Origin: Bradyrhizobium macuxiense
Lineage (GTDB): Bacteria; Pseudomonadota; Alphaproteobacteria; Rhizobiales; Xanthobacteraceae
DNA: 64,000 bases
Assembly: GCF_007993935.1 (NCBI RefSeq)
Contig: NZ_VITY01000002.1
Location: 744,001-808,000 of the forward strand
Direction of reading: 5' to 3'
In this document: positions 19,024 through 28,033 of the stretch, one piece after another
Layout of the letters: each line of letters opens with the position of its first letter
Numbering within the stretch: the stretch's first letter is position 1
Program-made: the position numbers and the translations under genes
Notes under the pieces: generated by a model
Databases searched by the model: none
Told to the model about the DNA's origin: nothing
The model's input: only the letters and a program-made list of their open reading frames with translations

Positions 19024-19989
19024 TCAGCCGAGATCGCTGCGCGGATTATAGGGATTTCGCTCCCGCCACGTCTGCATCAATGCCTCAAGCTCGGCATCGT
19101 TCCCGTCGGGAAGGATGATGCGGGTCGTGACGTAGAGGTCGCCGACAGCGCCCGCCTTCGACAGCCCCTTGCCCTTGAGGCGGAAGGTGCGGCCGCTGGA
19201 GGTGTTCTTCGGGATCGACAGCTCGACCGCGCTGCCGAGCGTCGGCACGCGGACCTTGCCGCCCAGCACCGCCTCGTAGAGGGTCACCGGCAGGTCGATC
19301 CGCAGATCATTGCCGTCGACCTTGAAGAACGGGTGCGGCGCGATCGAGATCGTGATCAGGAGATCGCCGGGCGGGTGGCCTTGCGCGGTGTCGCCCTGCC
19401 CCTTCAGCCGGATCTGCTGGCCGGCGGTGACGCCGGGCGGAATCTTGACGTTGAGCTCACGGCCGGTCGGCAGGCGGACGCGCTTGTCGCCGCCCCTGAC
19501 CGATTCCTCCAGCGACACCGTCATGGCGACCGAAAGATCGAGGTCGACGCCGACCCCGCCGCCGTCAAATTCAAACGGGCCGGCTCGCCCCGTGCGGCCG
19601 CCAGCGCTGCCACGCGCGGCGTTGCCGAACATGCTGTTGAGGATGTCCTCGAAGCTGCCGCCGCCCATCCCGCCGCCGCCGGGACCGCCGCGGAAGCTGT
19701 ACTCGAAGCCGCCGCCCGGACCGGCACGGCCGCCGGCGCCACCGCCAGGGAAACCCTGGAAGCGCGGCTTGCCCTCGGCATCGATCTCGCCGCGGTCGAA
19801 CTGCTTGCGCTTGTCCTCGTCGCCGACGATCTCGTTGGCCGTGTTGATCTCCGCAAAGCGGGCGGCCGCCTTCGGGTCGTTCTTGTTGTTATCGGGGTGA
19901 TGCTTCTTGGCGAGCTTGCGATAGGCGCTCTTGATCGTCGCAGCGCTGGCGCTCCGCTGCACCCCCAAGACCTCATAGGGGTCGCGCAT
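19024..19989 (-). CDS. DnaJ-like co-chaperone lacking the zinc finger (CbpA/type II)
   Basis: Protein of 321 residues. A J domain with HPD at 31-33 is followed by a Gly/Phe-rich stretch (about 75-140) and a DnaJ C-terminal peptide-binding domain (VRLPTGRELNVKIPPGVTAGQQIRLKGQG). The four CxxCxGxG zinc modules of classical DnaJ are absent, as in CbpA and type II J proteins. It would stimulate the ATPase of a DnaK/Hsc partner and bind unfolded protein. No regulatory element was recognised ahead of it. Confidence 0.92.
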   Translation of the reverse strand: MRDPYEVLGVQRSASAATIKSAYRKLAKKHHPDNNKNDPKAAARFAEINTANEIVGDEDKRKQFDRGEIDAEGKPRFQGFPGGGAGGRAGPGGGFEYSFRGGPGGGGMGGGSFEDILNSMFGNAARGSAGGRTGRAGPFEFDGGGVGVDLDLSVAMTVSLEESVRGGDKRVRLPTGRELNVKIPPGVTAGQQIRLKGQGDTAQGHPPGDLLITISIAPHPFFKVDGNDLRIDLPVTLYEAVLGGKVRVPTLGSAVELSIPKNTSSGRTFRLKGKGLSKAGAVGDLYVTTRIILPDGNDAELEALMQTWRERNPYNPRSDLG

Positions 19990-20113
19990 CCGTCACGTCT
20001 CCTTCACGGGAAAATCAGTCCTGGCCGGGAACCCATCCGGGCCCACCTTACCTCCATGTGGGGGCTCAGTGGCATTTTTGCAACTAGGCCGGTACCGGCT
20101 TCTGCCGGAACTC

Positions 20114-20644
20114 TCAGGACTTTCTCCAAGGCTTCAAACTATGGATTTCCCACCGCCCCTGTCCAGCCTTGCAGGCGGCTCCCTGCAGCCAGCTCTCGGT
20201 GGCTCCATTAACATAGCTGGCGAGGAAATCCCGGCACGTCTTGCCGTCCTCGCCCGAATAGGCCTGCGCCAGCGGCGTCACCGAGCCGCGCGCGCCGGTC
20301 TCGGGATTTTCCCAGGGCTGGCTGGAATCCTTGTCGCCCTTGGTCAGCACGTCGGAGGCCGCGTTGCGGGCAAAGGCGAGATCGCTGTCGGTCGGCATCA
20401 CAGCACTGACTTGGGCCGAATTGACCTGGGTCGAATTGACTTGGGTCGGGCCGATCGAGCCCGTCACATCCTTGTCGTCCATCTTGGCGAAGGCATCGCT
20501 GCGCGACAGGCTGCAGCCGCTGGCGCCGACGCCGATCAGGATCAATGTCACCACCGCGCCCGCGGGATGGATCGCCGATAGGCCAACGCGCCCCCATGCC
20601 CTATATAGGGCTAGTAACGCGCTCTCGGACGCGGGCGAATGCAA
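20114..20644 (-). CDS. RT0821/Lpp0805-type surface lipoprotein
   Basis: From the TTG start chosen the product is 176 residues with a lipoprotein signal (hydrophobic [15 protein letters not shown], lipidated Cys44) and a C-terminal region of the RT0821/Lpp0805 surface-antigen type ([31 protein letters not shown]). The start is uncertain: the TTG has a good AGGAG site 7 nt upstream, but a frame 42 nt longer and a GTG at 20554 are also possible, and the 5' end overlaps or abuts the divergent pdxH promoter region. The mature N-terminal part contains a five-residue tandem repeat (TQVNS). Role unknown. Confidence 0.72.
   Translation of the reverse strand: MHSPASESALLALYRAWGRVGLSAIHPAGAVVTLILIGVGASGCSLSRSDAFAKMDDKDVTGSIGPTQVNSTQVNSAQVSAVMPTDSDLAFARNAASDVLTKGDKDSSQPWENPETGARGSVTPLAQAYSGEDGKTCRDFLASYVNGATESWLQGAACKAGQGRWEIHSLKPWRKS
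20408..20452. repeat. 15-nt tandem repeat inside the lipoprotein gene
   Basis: Three in-frame 15-nt units of the form GACYTGGGYCGAATT. On the minus strand they encode [10 protein letters not shown] and AQVSA-like repeats just after the lipidated N terminus. Unit loss or gain keeps the frame. Confidence 0.8.
20598..20611. promoter_or_regulatory. 14-bp palindrome in the lipoprotein/pdxH divergent region
   Basis: GCCCTATATAGGGC is a perfect palindrome with a TATATA core, 49 nt before the pdxH start. It could be a -10 region shared by both directions or an operator. If the TTG start of the lipoprotein is right, it lies inside that gene's signal-peptide codons. Confidence 0.4.
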
Positions 20645-20659
20645 ATCGGGACTCCTGAC

Positions 20660-21301
20660 ATGACCGACACGACCTCCATCAAACACCCGACACCGTTAAC
20701 ATCGGGTGATTTCACCGCGGCGGAGGAGCCGTTCGCCCTGTTCGCTGAATGGTTTGCGGAAGCGGTCAAGTCCGAGCAGAACGATCCGAACGCGATGGCG
20801 CTCGCGACCGTCGATGCCGACGGGCTGCCCGACGTGCGGATGGTGTTGATGAAGGGCTTCGATGCCGACGGCTTCGTGTTCTACAGCCATATTGCGAGCG
20901 CCAAGGGCCGCGAATTGGCCGCAAATCCTAAGGCCGCTTTACTGTTTCACTGGAAATCGCTGCGCCGCCAGGTGCGCATCCGCGGGCCGGTGACGCCAGT
21001 CGCCGATGCCGAGGCCGACGCCTATTTCGCCACAAGGCCGAAGCAGGCGCAGATCGGCGCCTGGGCCAGCAAGCAATCGCAGCCGCTCGAGAGCCGCTTC
21101 GCCTTCGAGCAGGCGATCGCCAAGGTCGGCGCGAAGTATGTCATCGGCGAGGTGCCGCGGCCGCCGGGCTGGAGCGGCTGGCGGATCACGCCGCAGCGCT
21201 TCGAGTTCTGGCACGACCGCCCGTTCCGCCTGCACGACCGCATCGAATTCCGCCGCGATGACGCCGGTCACGCATGGTCGAAGGTGCGGCTCTATCCCTG
21301 A
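20660..21301 (+). CDS. pdxH: Pyridoxamine/pyridoxine 5'-phosphate oxidase
   Basis: FMN enzyme of 213 residues that makes pyridoxal 5'-phosphate from PNP or PMP. Visible family motifs: [27 protein letters not shown] (FMN binding), [43 protein letters not shown], and the C-terminal signature [23 protein letters not shown] with the closing VRLYP. Length is normal for bacteria. The ATG at 20660 is preferred to an upstream codon because it matches the family start. Confidence 0.96.
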   Translation: MTDTTSIKHPTPLTSGDFTAAEEPFALFAEWFAEAVKSEQNDPNAMALATVDADGLPDVRMVLMKGFDADGFVFYSHIASAKGRELAANPKAALLFHWKSLRRQVRIRGPVTPVADAEADAYFATRPKQAQIGAWASKQSQPLESRFAFEQAIAKVGAKYVIGEVPRPPGWSGWRITPQRFEFWHDRPFRLHDRIEFRRDDAGHAWSKVRLYP

Positions 21302-21447
21302 AAACCCGCGACTGTCATGGAAGGGCGAAAGCGCGAAGCGCGTCTTCGTGTAAGATGACCCGGCCATCGACGTCCTGATCTCCTCTTCGTTCGAAGACGT
21401 CGATGCCGGCACGGTGCCGCGCATGGCGAAAACGAAAGAAACCGTCG

Positions 21448-22200
21448 ATGACCCGCCCATCCAATGCACCGCGGCGCACGCTGCTCCTGACCGGCGCGAG
21501 CCGCGGCATCGGCCATGCCACCGCGATCCGGTTCTCATCCGCCGGCTGGCGCGTCATCACCCTCTCGCGGCACGCGTTTCCGGAGGTCTGCCCCTGGGGC
21601 GCCGGGCCGGAAGACCACATCGAGGTCGACCTCGGCAGCCATGACGACACCGTGCGCGCGATCTCGGAGATCCGGCAGCGGCTGGACAATGATGAGCTGC
21701 ACGCGCTGGTCAACAATGCCGCGATCTCGCCGAAGGCTGTGGGCGGCGGCCGGCTCGGCACCATGGACACCGACATCGAGACCTGGACCCATGTTTTCCA
21801 CGTCAACTTCTTCGCGCCGATCATGATCGCGCGCGGGCTGATCGAGGAATTGAAGCATGCCAAGGGCGCGGTGGTGAACGTCACCTCGATCGCCGGCTCG
21901 CGCGTGCATCCGTTTGCCGGCGCGGCCTACGCGACGTCGAAGGCAGCGCTTGCGGCGCTGACGCGCGAGATGGCGTCGGACTTCGGCCGCGTCGGCGTTC
22001 GCGTCAACGCGATCGCCCCGGGTGAGATCGATACCTCGATCCTGTCGCCCGGCACCGAGAAGATCGTCGACCAGCAGATCCCGATGCATCGCCTCGGCAC
22101 CCCGGACGAGGTCGCCAAGATCATCTACGTGCTGTGCACGGAAACCAGCTCGTACGTGAACGGCGCCGAGATCCACATCAATGGTGGCCAGCACGTCTGA
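21448..22200 (+). CDS. SDR family oxidoreductase
   Basis: Classical short-chain dehydrogenase of 250 residues: cofactor loop TGASRGIG at 15-22, NNAA at 89-92, catalytic Ser147, Tyr161 and Lys165 (YATSKAALAALT). The C terminus GAEIHINGGQHV follows the usual pattern. Substrate unknown. It lies 146 nt after pdxH on the same strand and is followed by a family A repeat. Confidence 0.9.
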   Translation: MTRPSNAPRRTLLLTGASRGIGHATAIRFSSAGWRVITLSRHAFPEVCPWGAGPEDHIEVDLGSHDDTVRAISEIRQRLDNDELHALVNNAAISPKAVGGGRLGTMDTDIETWTHVFHVNFFAPIMIARGLIEELKHAKGAVVNVTSIAGSRVHPFAGAAYATSKAALAALTREMASDFGRVGVRVNAIAPGEIDTSILSPGTEKIVDQQIPMHRLGTPDEVAKIIYVLCTETSSYVNGAEIHINGGQHV

Positions 22201-22223
22201 GCTGCCGTCAATTCGTGCCACGC

Positions 22224-22308
22224 CGTCATTGCGAGGAGCGACAGCGACGAAGCAATCCATGTCTGTGCTTGCCGCGCGATGGATTGCTTCGCTTCGCTCG
22301 CAATGACG
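22224..22308. repeat. Palindromic intergenic repeat, family A, copy 2
   Basis: Compact form: CGTCATTGCGAGGAGCG ... GAAGCAATCCATG, then ATGGATTGCTTCG ... CGCTCGCAATGACG. The two halves are inverted and separated by about 15 nt. It lies just after the SDR stop. Confidence 0.9.
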
Positions 22309-22488
22309 TGGATAGAGCGGCGCTCACCCGCCATCCTTGGAGGACAAACACGATCGTCATTTCGTGGGGGGAAGGAAGGGAGAGGTTCGAGGCGATCCCG
22401 GCCGCCGCCGCGGCCGTAGTGCAGGGATTGCTTCGATGGCAGGCGTAACGACGCAGACGAGGCTTCTGCCTCCAGAAGGCCTCAGCCT

Positions 22489-22710
22489 TTAGTCCGCATA
22501 GAACCGACGCGACTTCTTCTCAGTCCGCCGCAGCGCGACGTCATTCAGCGCGCTGGAGCAGTCGTCTTCGTCCTCGCCATCAAGCAGCGCAGCGTCACAG
22601 TAACGGCAAAGTCTCGGCGAGATCGCCTGCACCTTGCCTGCTGCGCGGTCCTGTTGATAGCGCGCAAAGTCGATGACGTTACGCCGTGGCGTTATGATCT
22701 TCTCAACCAT
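22489..22710 (-). CDS. Small hypothetical protein with CxxC and acidic patch
   Basis: Protein of 73 residues, preceded by a strong GGAGGAC ribosome site. It opens with MVEKIITPRRNVIDFARYQQDR, then RLCRYCDAALLDGEDEDDC with a CxxC pair and an acidic run, and ends with a basic tail. It may be a small metal- or redox-linked protein; I do not recognise a named family. A weak imperfect hairpin follows the stop (22460-22482). The ribosome site and composition argue for a real gene. Confidence 0.72.
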   Translation of the reverse strand: MVEKIITPRRNVIDFARYQQDRAAGKVQAISPRLCRYCDAALLDGEDEDDCSSALNDVALRRTEKKSRRFYAD

Positions 22711-22840
22711 TGCTGTCCTCCGGCTTCGAGGCAGGCGTTATCGCAGACAAGTTTCGCCCAAACGTTCAGCGCAACACTCAAATTTTAGGAGAGGAAATAA
22801 GGCAGAAAAGCGCGTCCCAAAACGCGACGCTGGAACAGCG

Positions 22841-23818
22841 CTACAGCCACTTCTTCCACTTGAAAATCCAGTAGGGAACGATCGCCGCGACCAGCATCAG
22901 TACCAGTGCGTATGGATAGCCGTGCGTCCATTCGAGTTCCGGCATGATCTTGAAATTCATGCCGTAGATCGACGCAATCAGCGTCGGCGGCATCAAGACC
23001 ACCGCCATCACCGAGAACAGCTTGATGATGTTGTTCTGTTCCAGATTGACCACACCGAGCATGGCGTCGAGCACGAAGGTGATCTTGTTGGAGAGATAGG
23101 AGGCGTGGTCGGTCAGCGAGGCGACGTCACGCTGCATGGTCTTGAGCTGCTCGCGCATGTCCTTGGACCATTTCACACCTTCCACGATCGCCGAGAGGAA
23201 GGTGACGAGGCGGCCGATCGAGACCAGGCTTTCCCGCACCTTCGAGGTCAGGTCGCCCTTGCGGCCGATCGCGATCAGGATCTGCGAATATTGCTTGGCG
23301 TGGCCGTGACGCTCGCTCTCCGGCTCGAAGATGTCGTGGGAGACCTGGTCGATGTCGGCCCCGCAGCGCTCCAGGAGGTCGGCGCAACGGTCGATCACGG
23401 CATCCAGCAGTTCCATCAGCACCTGCTCGCCGGTGATGCTGGGGGAGCAGGCGCGGGCCAGCTTGTTCTCGACCAGCGCAAACGGCTTCGGCAGGTCGTA
23501 GCGCACCGTCACCAGCCGATGGCTGGTCAGGATGAAGGTGACCGCCGTGGTGCGCGGCATGTCGGTGTCAGACTGGCACATCAGCGTCGCGGTCATGTAG
23601 CGGGCGCTGTTCTCGATGTAGAGCCGGCTGGAGATTTCGATCTCCTGCATGTCCTCCCGGGTCGGAACCGCGATCCCCGCGAGCTTCTCGACGGCCCGGT
23701 CCTCCTCGACGGTCGGGTTCACCAGATCGACCCAGACCGCGCCCTCCGGCAGCGCGCCGAGGTCGGTGGCGGCGGCCTTCTTCAGCGAAAAATCGGAGGG
23801 AACGAACACCGACAGCAT
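22841..23818 (-). CDS. corA: CorA family magnesium/cobalt transporter
   Basis: Protein of 325 residues. A large cytoplasmic N-terminal domain is followed by two C-terminal membrane helices; the first ends with the signature YGMNF (GMN at 286-288), which forms the ion selectivity filter. The C terminus WIFKWKKWL is basic, as in the family. The pentamer should import Mg2+. I chose the ATG 12 nt inside the longest frame because GGAG lies 6 nt upstream of it. Confidence 0.95.
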   Translation of the reverse strand: MLSVFVPSDFSLKKAAATDLGALPEGAVWVDLVNPTVEEDRAVEKLAGIAVPTREDMQEIEISSRLYIENSARYMTATLMCQSDTDMPRTTAVTFILTSHRLVTVRYDLPKPFALVENKLARACSPSITGEQVLMELLDAVIDRCADLLERCGADIDQVSHDIFEPESERHGHAKQYSQILIAIGRKGDLTSKVRESLVSIGRLVTFLSAIVEGVKWSKDMREQLKTMQRDVASLTDHASYLSNKITFVLDAMLGVVNLEQNNIIKLFSVMAVVLMPPTLIASIYGMNFKIMPELEWTHGYPYALVLMLVAAIVPYWIFKWKKWL

Positions 23819-24158
23819 CAGGAACTCCACAAAACAGGGGCTGGCAGGACCCGCCGACTTAGCGCGATTCTGGCTGGCGCTTCATGACCGGGGCATTAAC
23901 CGGGCGTCCATATTTGTGGCAGCCGGGTGGCAGTGATGGAGGTCCGACTCGACGACCGTTGCCTGTTTGCACAAAAAACCGACCCGCGCCAGAACAGTTG
24001 CGGCAAAAAAGCCACAGATCACGTCCCGCGATGCGGGAAAGCCATCTAAAGTCTGGGAAGAATGGCGGCTTTCAGGCAATAATGCCTCTCATGGAATCGT
24101 GGCGTTTGGGGCGTAATGTTGGCGCTTTCGTGCGCGGATTTTCGATTGGAATGTAATC
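23819..24158. other. Intergenic region between corA and the L,D-transpeptidase gene
   Basis: About 340 nt between divergent genes. No gene supported. It is relatively A-rich in the middle (two A6-type runs near 23975 and 24006), which fits a promoter region, but I could not fix -35/-10 boxes. A short AGGCA-ATAA-TGCCT hairpin lies near 24076. Confidence 0.45.
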
Positions 24159-24836
24159 ATGTCGTCGCTCAAAGTTACCTTCGGGATCCTGACCGCGGGC
24201 CTGATGTTGTCGGGCTGCATGCAGGCCACGACCTACGAGGCAACCAATACCGCTGCCTTCAAGCCGCGTGACAAGGAACTCCTGGCCAAGACCACCTACG
24301 TCAAGACGCCGGTGGCCGAACCGTTCCGCCGCGCCATCGTCGAGTATCACCGCAAGGAAGCCCCCGGCTCGATCGTGGTCGATTCCGACAACCATTACCT
24401 CTACTACGTGCTGAACGACGGCAAGGCGATCCGCTACGGCATCACCGTTGGCGAAGAAGCGATGGCCTGGTCCGGCATTGCCAAGGTCGGCAGCATGACC
24501 GAATGGCCGGCATGGCATCCGACCCCCGGCGAGATCTCGCGCCTCGGCGTTCCGACCTTCGTGGCGCCCGGTCCGGACAATCCGATGGGCTCGCGCGCGA
24601 TGTATCTCTACTCGGGCGGCAAGGATACGCTGTTCCGCATCCACGGCACCAACCAGCCGGAATACATCGGCTCGTCGATCTCCTCGGGCTGCATCCGCAT
24701 GACCAACGAGGACGTCATCGACCTCTACAACCGCGTCAAGCTCGGCACCATTGTCGTGGTGCTGGAGCCGAAGCACGGCGACTCGCCCTACAAGCCGCAG
24801 ATGGCGCTGCAGGGTGCCGGCGGCACCACCTACTGA
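24159..24836 (+). CDS. L,D-transpeptidase lipoprotein (YkuD domain)
   Basis: Protein of 225 residues with a lipoprotein signal (LSGC, Cys20) and a YkuD catalytic domain: HGTNQPEYIG with His162, and SSGCIRM with catalytic Cys178. Such enzymes make 3-3 cross-links in peptidoglycan or attach proteins to it, in the periplasm. Length and motif spacing are normal. A strong intrinsic terminator starts 30 nt after the stop. The following gene is convergent. Confidence 0.93.
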   Translation: MSSLKVTFGILTAGLMLSGCMQATTYEATNTAAFKPRDKELLAKTTYVKTPVAEPFRRAIVEYHRKEAPGSIVVDSDNHYLYYVLNDGKAIRYGITVGEEAMAWSGIAKVGSMTEWPAWHPTPGEISRLGVPTFVAPGPDNPMGSRAMYLYSGGKDTLFRIHGTNQPEYIGSSISSGCIRMTNEDVIDLYNRVKLGTIVVVLEPKHGDSPYKPQMALQGAGGTTY

Positions 24837-24859
24837 TCCCAATCACATCGCAATCGCGA

Positions 24860-26050
24860 TCAAAGGCGCCGGCTTTGCCGGCGCTTTTTTGTTGGCTGCG
24901 GCTTGGTCTCGGGCGCGCCGCTGGGTGCGGCGGCCGCATCATCCGATTGCGCCGCATCCGGCGCATCGGCCTTGCCGTGGTCGGCCTTGGTGGCGTCCGG
25001 CCTGGATGCATCCGATTTCGCGGCAACCTCGCGCGGCGGCGCCTCTTCCGGGCGCTCGGCCGGCAGCAGCGGCGCGACCTGCGGCAGCGGATCGTACACG
25101 TTCCACTGGCAGATCCGGTAGTTGCTGCGGCGCTCCGCGAGGTCGAGATGGATGTGGTCCTCGTGGTACCAGTCCGAGCCCGGACCGAGCACCGTGGAGA
25201 AGCGGGCGCAGACCGAATGCAGCACGGTCTCGCGCAGATCGCGCGGCACGCTGGGGTCGGTCAGCGAGATCGACTTGCCGTTGGCGAGACCGAACGCGCG
25301 CACGTCGAGCGCATTGGCGCGGCCATGCTCGGACAGCTGCGCGCCGACAACGCGGTTGCGGCCACGGCATTCGAACGAGTCGAAATTGTCGAGATTGCTG
25401 ATCCCGCCCCCGAGGCGCTGCGCCAGCGGCGCGATATCGGTGCGGACCCAGTCGGCGACCGCGCTTGCCATCTTGCAGCGGAGGATCGCCGCGGGCTTGA
25501 CTGCGACCCTGCGCTTGTCCGGCAGCACGATGGCCTCGAGCCGCACCAGATCCTCGCCGCCGCAACCTCCGGCGCCGTGGATATCGGGAATGCTCGGCGC
25601 GATTGCGATCTCCTCGGTGAGTGCCTGCCGGCAGGCCGAAAGCTGCGGCTTGGGAGGCTCAGCCGGCTTGGCTGCTTCGGCAGGCTTGGCCGCCTCGCTG
25701 GGCCTGGCAGCCTCGGCAGGTGCGGCTGGATGCTGCGTCTCGGCCGCCGGCAGCTCGGGCTCGGCTGCGGCAGGCGCATCGGCGGCCGCGGGCGCGTCAG
25801 CGGGGCGCGGCTTCGGCAACGGCACCGCTGAACGGCGGACCGCCTTGTGCGCCCTGTGCGGCCGGGTGCCGAACAGATCGTCCCACGGAAAGGTGGGCGC
25901 GCCGCGGGCAGCCTGCGCGGGCCCCGCTTGCATGCCAAGGGAAAGCAAAAGGCAAAGCAGCGCGGCGGCGGCGGTAACCATTGCCGCGCCCCCGCGGCGA
26001 AACGCGCCATCAGGCCATTTTCGGCTTGCTTTCTCCGCGCTACAGTTCAT
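24860..26050 (-). CDS. Extensin-like (PF06904-type) exported protein
   Basis: Protein of 396 residues: an N-terminal signal segment (about 24-47), an Ala/Pro/Glu/Lys low-complexity linker (about 80-135), then an extensin-like C-terminal domain (about 138-315) with EHGRANALDVRAF and WYHEDHIHLDL, a His/Asp pattern like zinc D-Ala-D-Ala peptidases. A role in cell wall turnover is plausible but unproven. The tail is again low-complexity, and the last residues (KKRRQSRRL) are encoded by the terminator of the convergent L,D-transpeptidase gene. The upstream ATG is kept because its basic n-region completes the signal peptide. Confidence 0.85.
   Translation of the reverse strand: MNCSAEKASRKWPDGAFRRGGAAMVTAAAALLCLLLSLGMQAGPAQAARGAPTFPWDDLFGTRPHRAHKAVRRSAVPLPKPRPADAPAAADAPAAAEPELPAAETQHPAAPAEAARPSEAAKPAEAAKPAEPPKPQLSACRQALTEEIAIAPSIPDIHGAGGCGGEDLVRLEAIVLPDKRRVAVKPAAILRCKMASAVADWVRTDIAPLAQRLGGGISNLDNFDSFECRGRNRVVGAQLSEHGRANALDVRAFGLANGKSISLTDPSVPRDLRETVLHSVCARFSTVLGPGSDWYHEDHIHLDLAERRSNYRICQWNVYDPLPQVAPLLPAERPEEAPPREVAAKSDASRPDATKADHGKADAPDAAQSDDAAAAPSGAPETKPQPTKKRRQSRRL
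24866..24890 (+). terminator. Rho-independent terminator of the L,D-transpeptidase gene
   Basis: Stem GCGCCGGC-TTT-GCCGGCGC followed by six T. A textbook intrinsic terminator for the plus strand. It lies inside the last codons of the convergent extensin-like gene. Confidence 0.92.
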
Positions 26051-26126
26051 GTCAGTTCCATGATTTTACTGTCGGCCGTCCAAGATGCCGGCAGATCATG
26101 CGTGAGGATCGAGGAGGGATTTGCGT

Positions 26127-27755
26127 ATGCTTGGTTTGATGCAAGATTGGCCGTTGCTGTGCCACAAGATTATTGAGCACGCCGCCAAATATCACGGCAC
26201 GCAGGAAGTCGTGACACGGTCGGTCGAAGGCCCGATTCATCGCACCAATTACGCCGAAATCCATGCCCGCTCGCTGAAGGTCTCGCAGAGCCTCGAGCGT
26301 GACGGCATCAAGCTCGGCGACCGCATCGCCACCATCGCCTGGAACACCTGGCGCCACCTCGAGGTCTGGTACGGCATCATGGGGATCGGCGCGATCTGCC
26401 ATACGGTCAATCCGCGGCTGTTTCCGGAGCAGATCGCCTGGATCGTCAACCACGCCCAGGACCGCATCGTCATCACCGACCTCACCTTCGTTCCGGTGCT
26501 GGAGAAGATCGCGAGCCAGCTGCCGAGCGTCGAGCGCTACGTGGTGCTGACCGACAAGGCGCACATGCCGCAGACCACGCTGAAGAACGCGGTCGCCTAT
26601 GAGGACTGGATCGCGGCATCCGACGGCAAGTTCGAGTGGAAGACCTTCGACGAAAACACCGCCGCGGCGATGTGCTACACCTCCGGCACGACGGGCGATC
26701 CCAAGGGTGTACTTTATTCGCACCGGTCCAACGTGTTGCACGCGCTGATGGCCAACTCGAAGGACGCGCTCGGCACCTCCGCCTCGGACACAATGCTTCC
26801 GGTGGTGCCCTTGTTCCATGCCAACAGCTGGGGCATCGCGTTCTCCGCGCCGTCGATGGGCACCAAGCTGGTGATGCCGGGCCCGAAGCTCGACGGCGCC
26901 TCGGTGTACGAATTGCTGTCGACCGAGAAGGTCACCCATACCGCCGGTGTCCCGACGGTGTGGCTGATGCTGCTGCAATACATGGCCGCCAACAATGTCA
27001 AGCTGCCCGATCTGCAGATGGTGATCTGCGGCGGTTCGGCGATGCCGCGTTCGATGATCCAGGCGTTCCTCGACATGGGCAGCCAGGTGCGGCACGCCTG
27101 GGGCATGACCGAGATGAGCCCGCTCGGCACGCTGGCGACGCTGAAGCCGCCGTTCACCGAGCGCACCGGCGAGGAGCGGCTCGACATCCTGCAGACCCAG
27201 GGTTATCCGCCGTTCGGCGTCGAGATGAAGATCACCGACGATGCCGGCAAGGAGCTGCCGTGGGACGGCAAGACCTTCGGCCGCCTCAAGGTCTCGGGTC
27301 CCGCGATCGCCAAGGCCTACTTCCGGGTCGATGCCAACATCCTCGACGATGCCGGCTTCTTCGACACCGGCGACGTCTCGACGATGGACGAGCACGGCTA
27401 CATGCGGATCACCGACCGCTCCAAGGACGTGATCAAGTCCGGCGGCGAATGGATCTCCTCGATCGATCTCGAGAACCTCGCGGTCGGCCACCCCGCGGTC
27501 GCGGAAGCCGCCGTGATCGGCGTTCATCATCCGAAATGGGACGAGCGGCCGCTGCTGATCGTGCAGCTCAAGCAGGGCCAGAGCGCCACGCGCGAGGACA
27601 TCCTGAAGTTCATGGACGGCAAGATCGCCAAATGGTGGATGCCCGACGACGTCGCCTTCGTCGACGGCATTCCCCACACCGCGACCGGCAAGATCCTGAA
27701 GACAGCGCTGCGCGACCAGTTCAAGGACTACACCTTCCCCACCGCCGCGGCGTAG
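26127..27755 (+). CDS. Acyl-CoA synthetase (AMP-forming), medium/long-chain type
   Basis: Protein of 542 residues of the ANL superfamily. Visible motifs: [11 protein letters not shown] at 185-195 (AMP-binding), [42 protein letters not shown], and the C-terminal [10 protein letters not shown] with catalytic Lys522. The enzyme activates a carboxylic acid with ATP and CoA; closest in style to medium-chain and methylmercaptopropionate-type ligases, but chain length is not predictable. A GGAGG site precedes the ATG. Single gene, followed by a long palindromic element. Confidence 0.92.
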   Translation: MLGLMQDWPLLCHKIIEHAAKYHGTQEVVTRSVEGPIHRTNYAEIHARSLKVSQSLERDGIKLGDRIATIAWNTWRHLEVWYGIMGIGAICHTVNPRLFPEQIAWIVNHAQDRIVITDLTFVPVLEKIASQLPSVERYVVLTDKAHMPQTTLKNAVAYEDWIAASDGKFEWKTFDENTAAAMCYTSGTTGDPKGVLYSHRSNVLHALMANSKDALGTSASDTMLPVVPLFHANSWGIAFSAPSMGTKLVMPGPKLDGASVYELLSTEKVTHTAGVPTVWLMLLQYMAANNVKLPDLQMVICGGSAMPRSMIQAFLDMGSQVRHAWGMTEMSPLGTLATLKPPFTERTGEERLDILQTQGYPPFGVEMKITDDAGKELPWDGKTFGRLKVSGPAIAKAYFRVDANILDDAGFFDTGDVSTMDEHGYMRITDRSKDVIKSGGEWISSIDLENLAVGHPAVAEAAVIGVHHPKWDERPLLIVQLKQGQSATREDILKFMDGKIAKWWMPDDVAFVDGIPHTATGKILKTALRDQFKDYTFPTAAA

Positions 27756-27767
27756 GCGAGTTGCCAT

Positions 27768-27926
27768 CCTCTCCTGGAGGGGGAGGATCGGTTCGCATGA
27801 AGCGCAGCGGAATGCGAACCGAGGTGGGGTGACAGTCCCTCCATTGAGACAGGTGCCCGTGCTGAGGGATCACCCCACCCCGCCGCTCATTTCATTTGCG
27901 TCGACCCTCCCCCTCCAGGGGAGGGT
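27768..27926. repeat. Long palindromic element with CCTCTCC/GGAGGG arms (family D2)
   Basis: Starts CCTCTCCTGGAGGGGGAGG and ends with CCCTCCCCCTCCAGGGGAGGG; internal GGTGGGGTGA and TCACCCCACC also pair, as do GCATGAAGCGCAGCGG and an inverted partner CCGCTCATTTCATTTGC in part. It separates the acyl-CoA synthetase and DUF1499 genes. It resembles D1 in the outer arms only. Confidence 0.65.
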
Positions 27927-28033
27927 AAATAGCACCGCCCAAATCCCTTGAATTCGCCGCAGGACCGTGGTCTCACACGGTCATTGGCGGCGGCTGAGGT
28001 CGCCGGGGACATCAACCGGCAGATTTTTCGACG

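Noticed and set aside
18741..19118. Open frame between the anti-sigma and DnaJ-like genes
   Set aside because: Arg-rich unlikely protein that runs into the 3' end of the convergent gene; no ribosome site.
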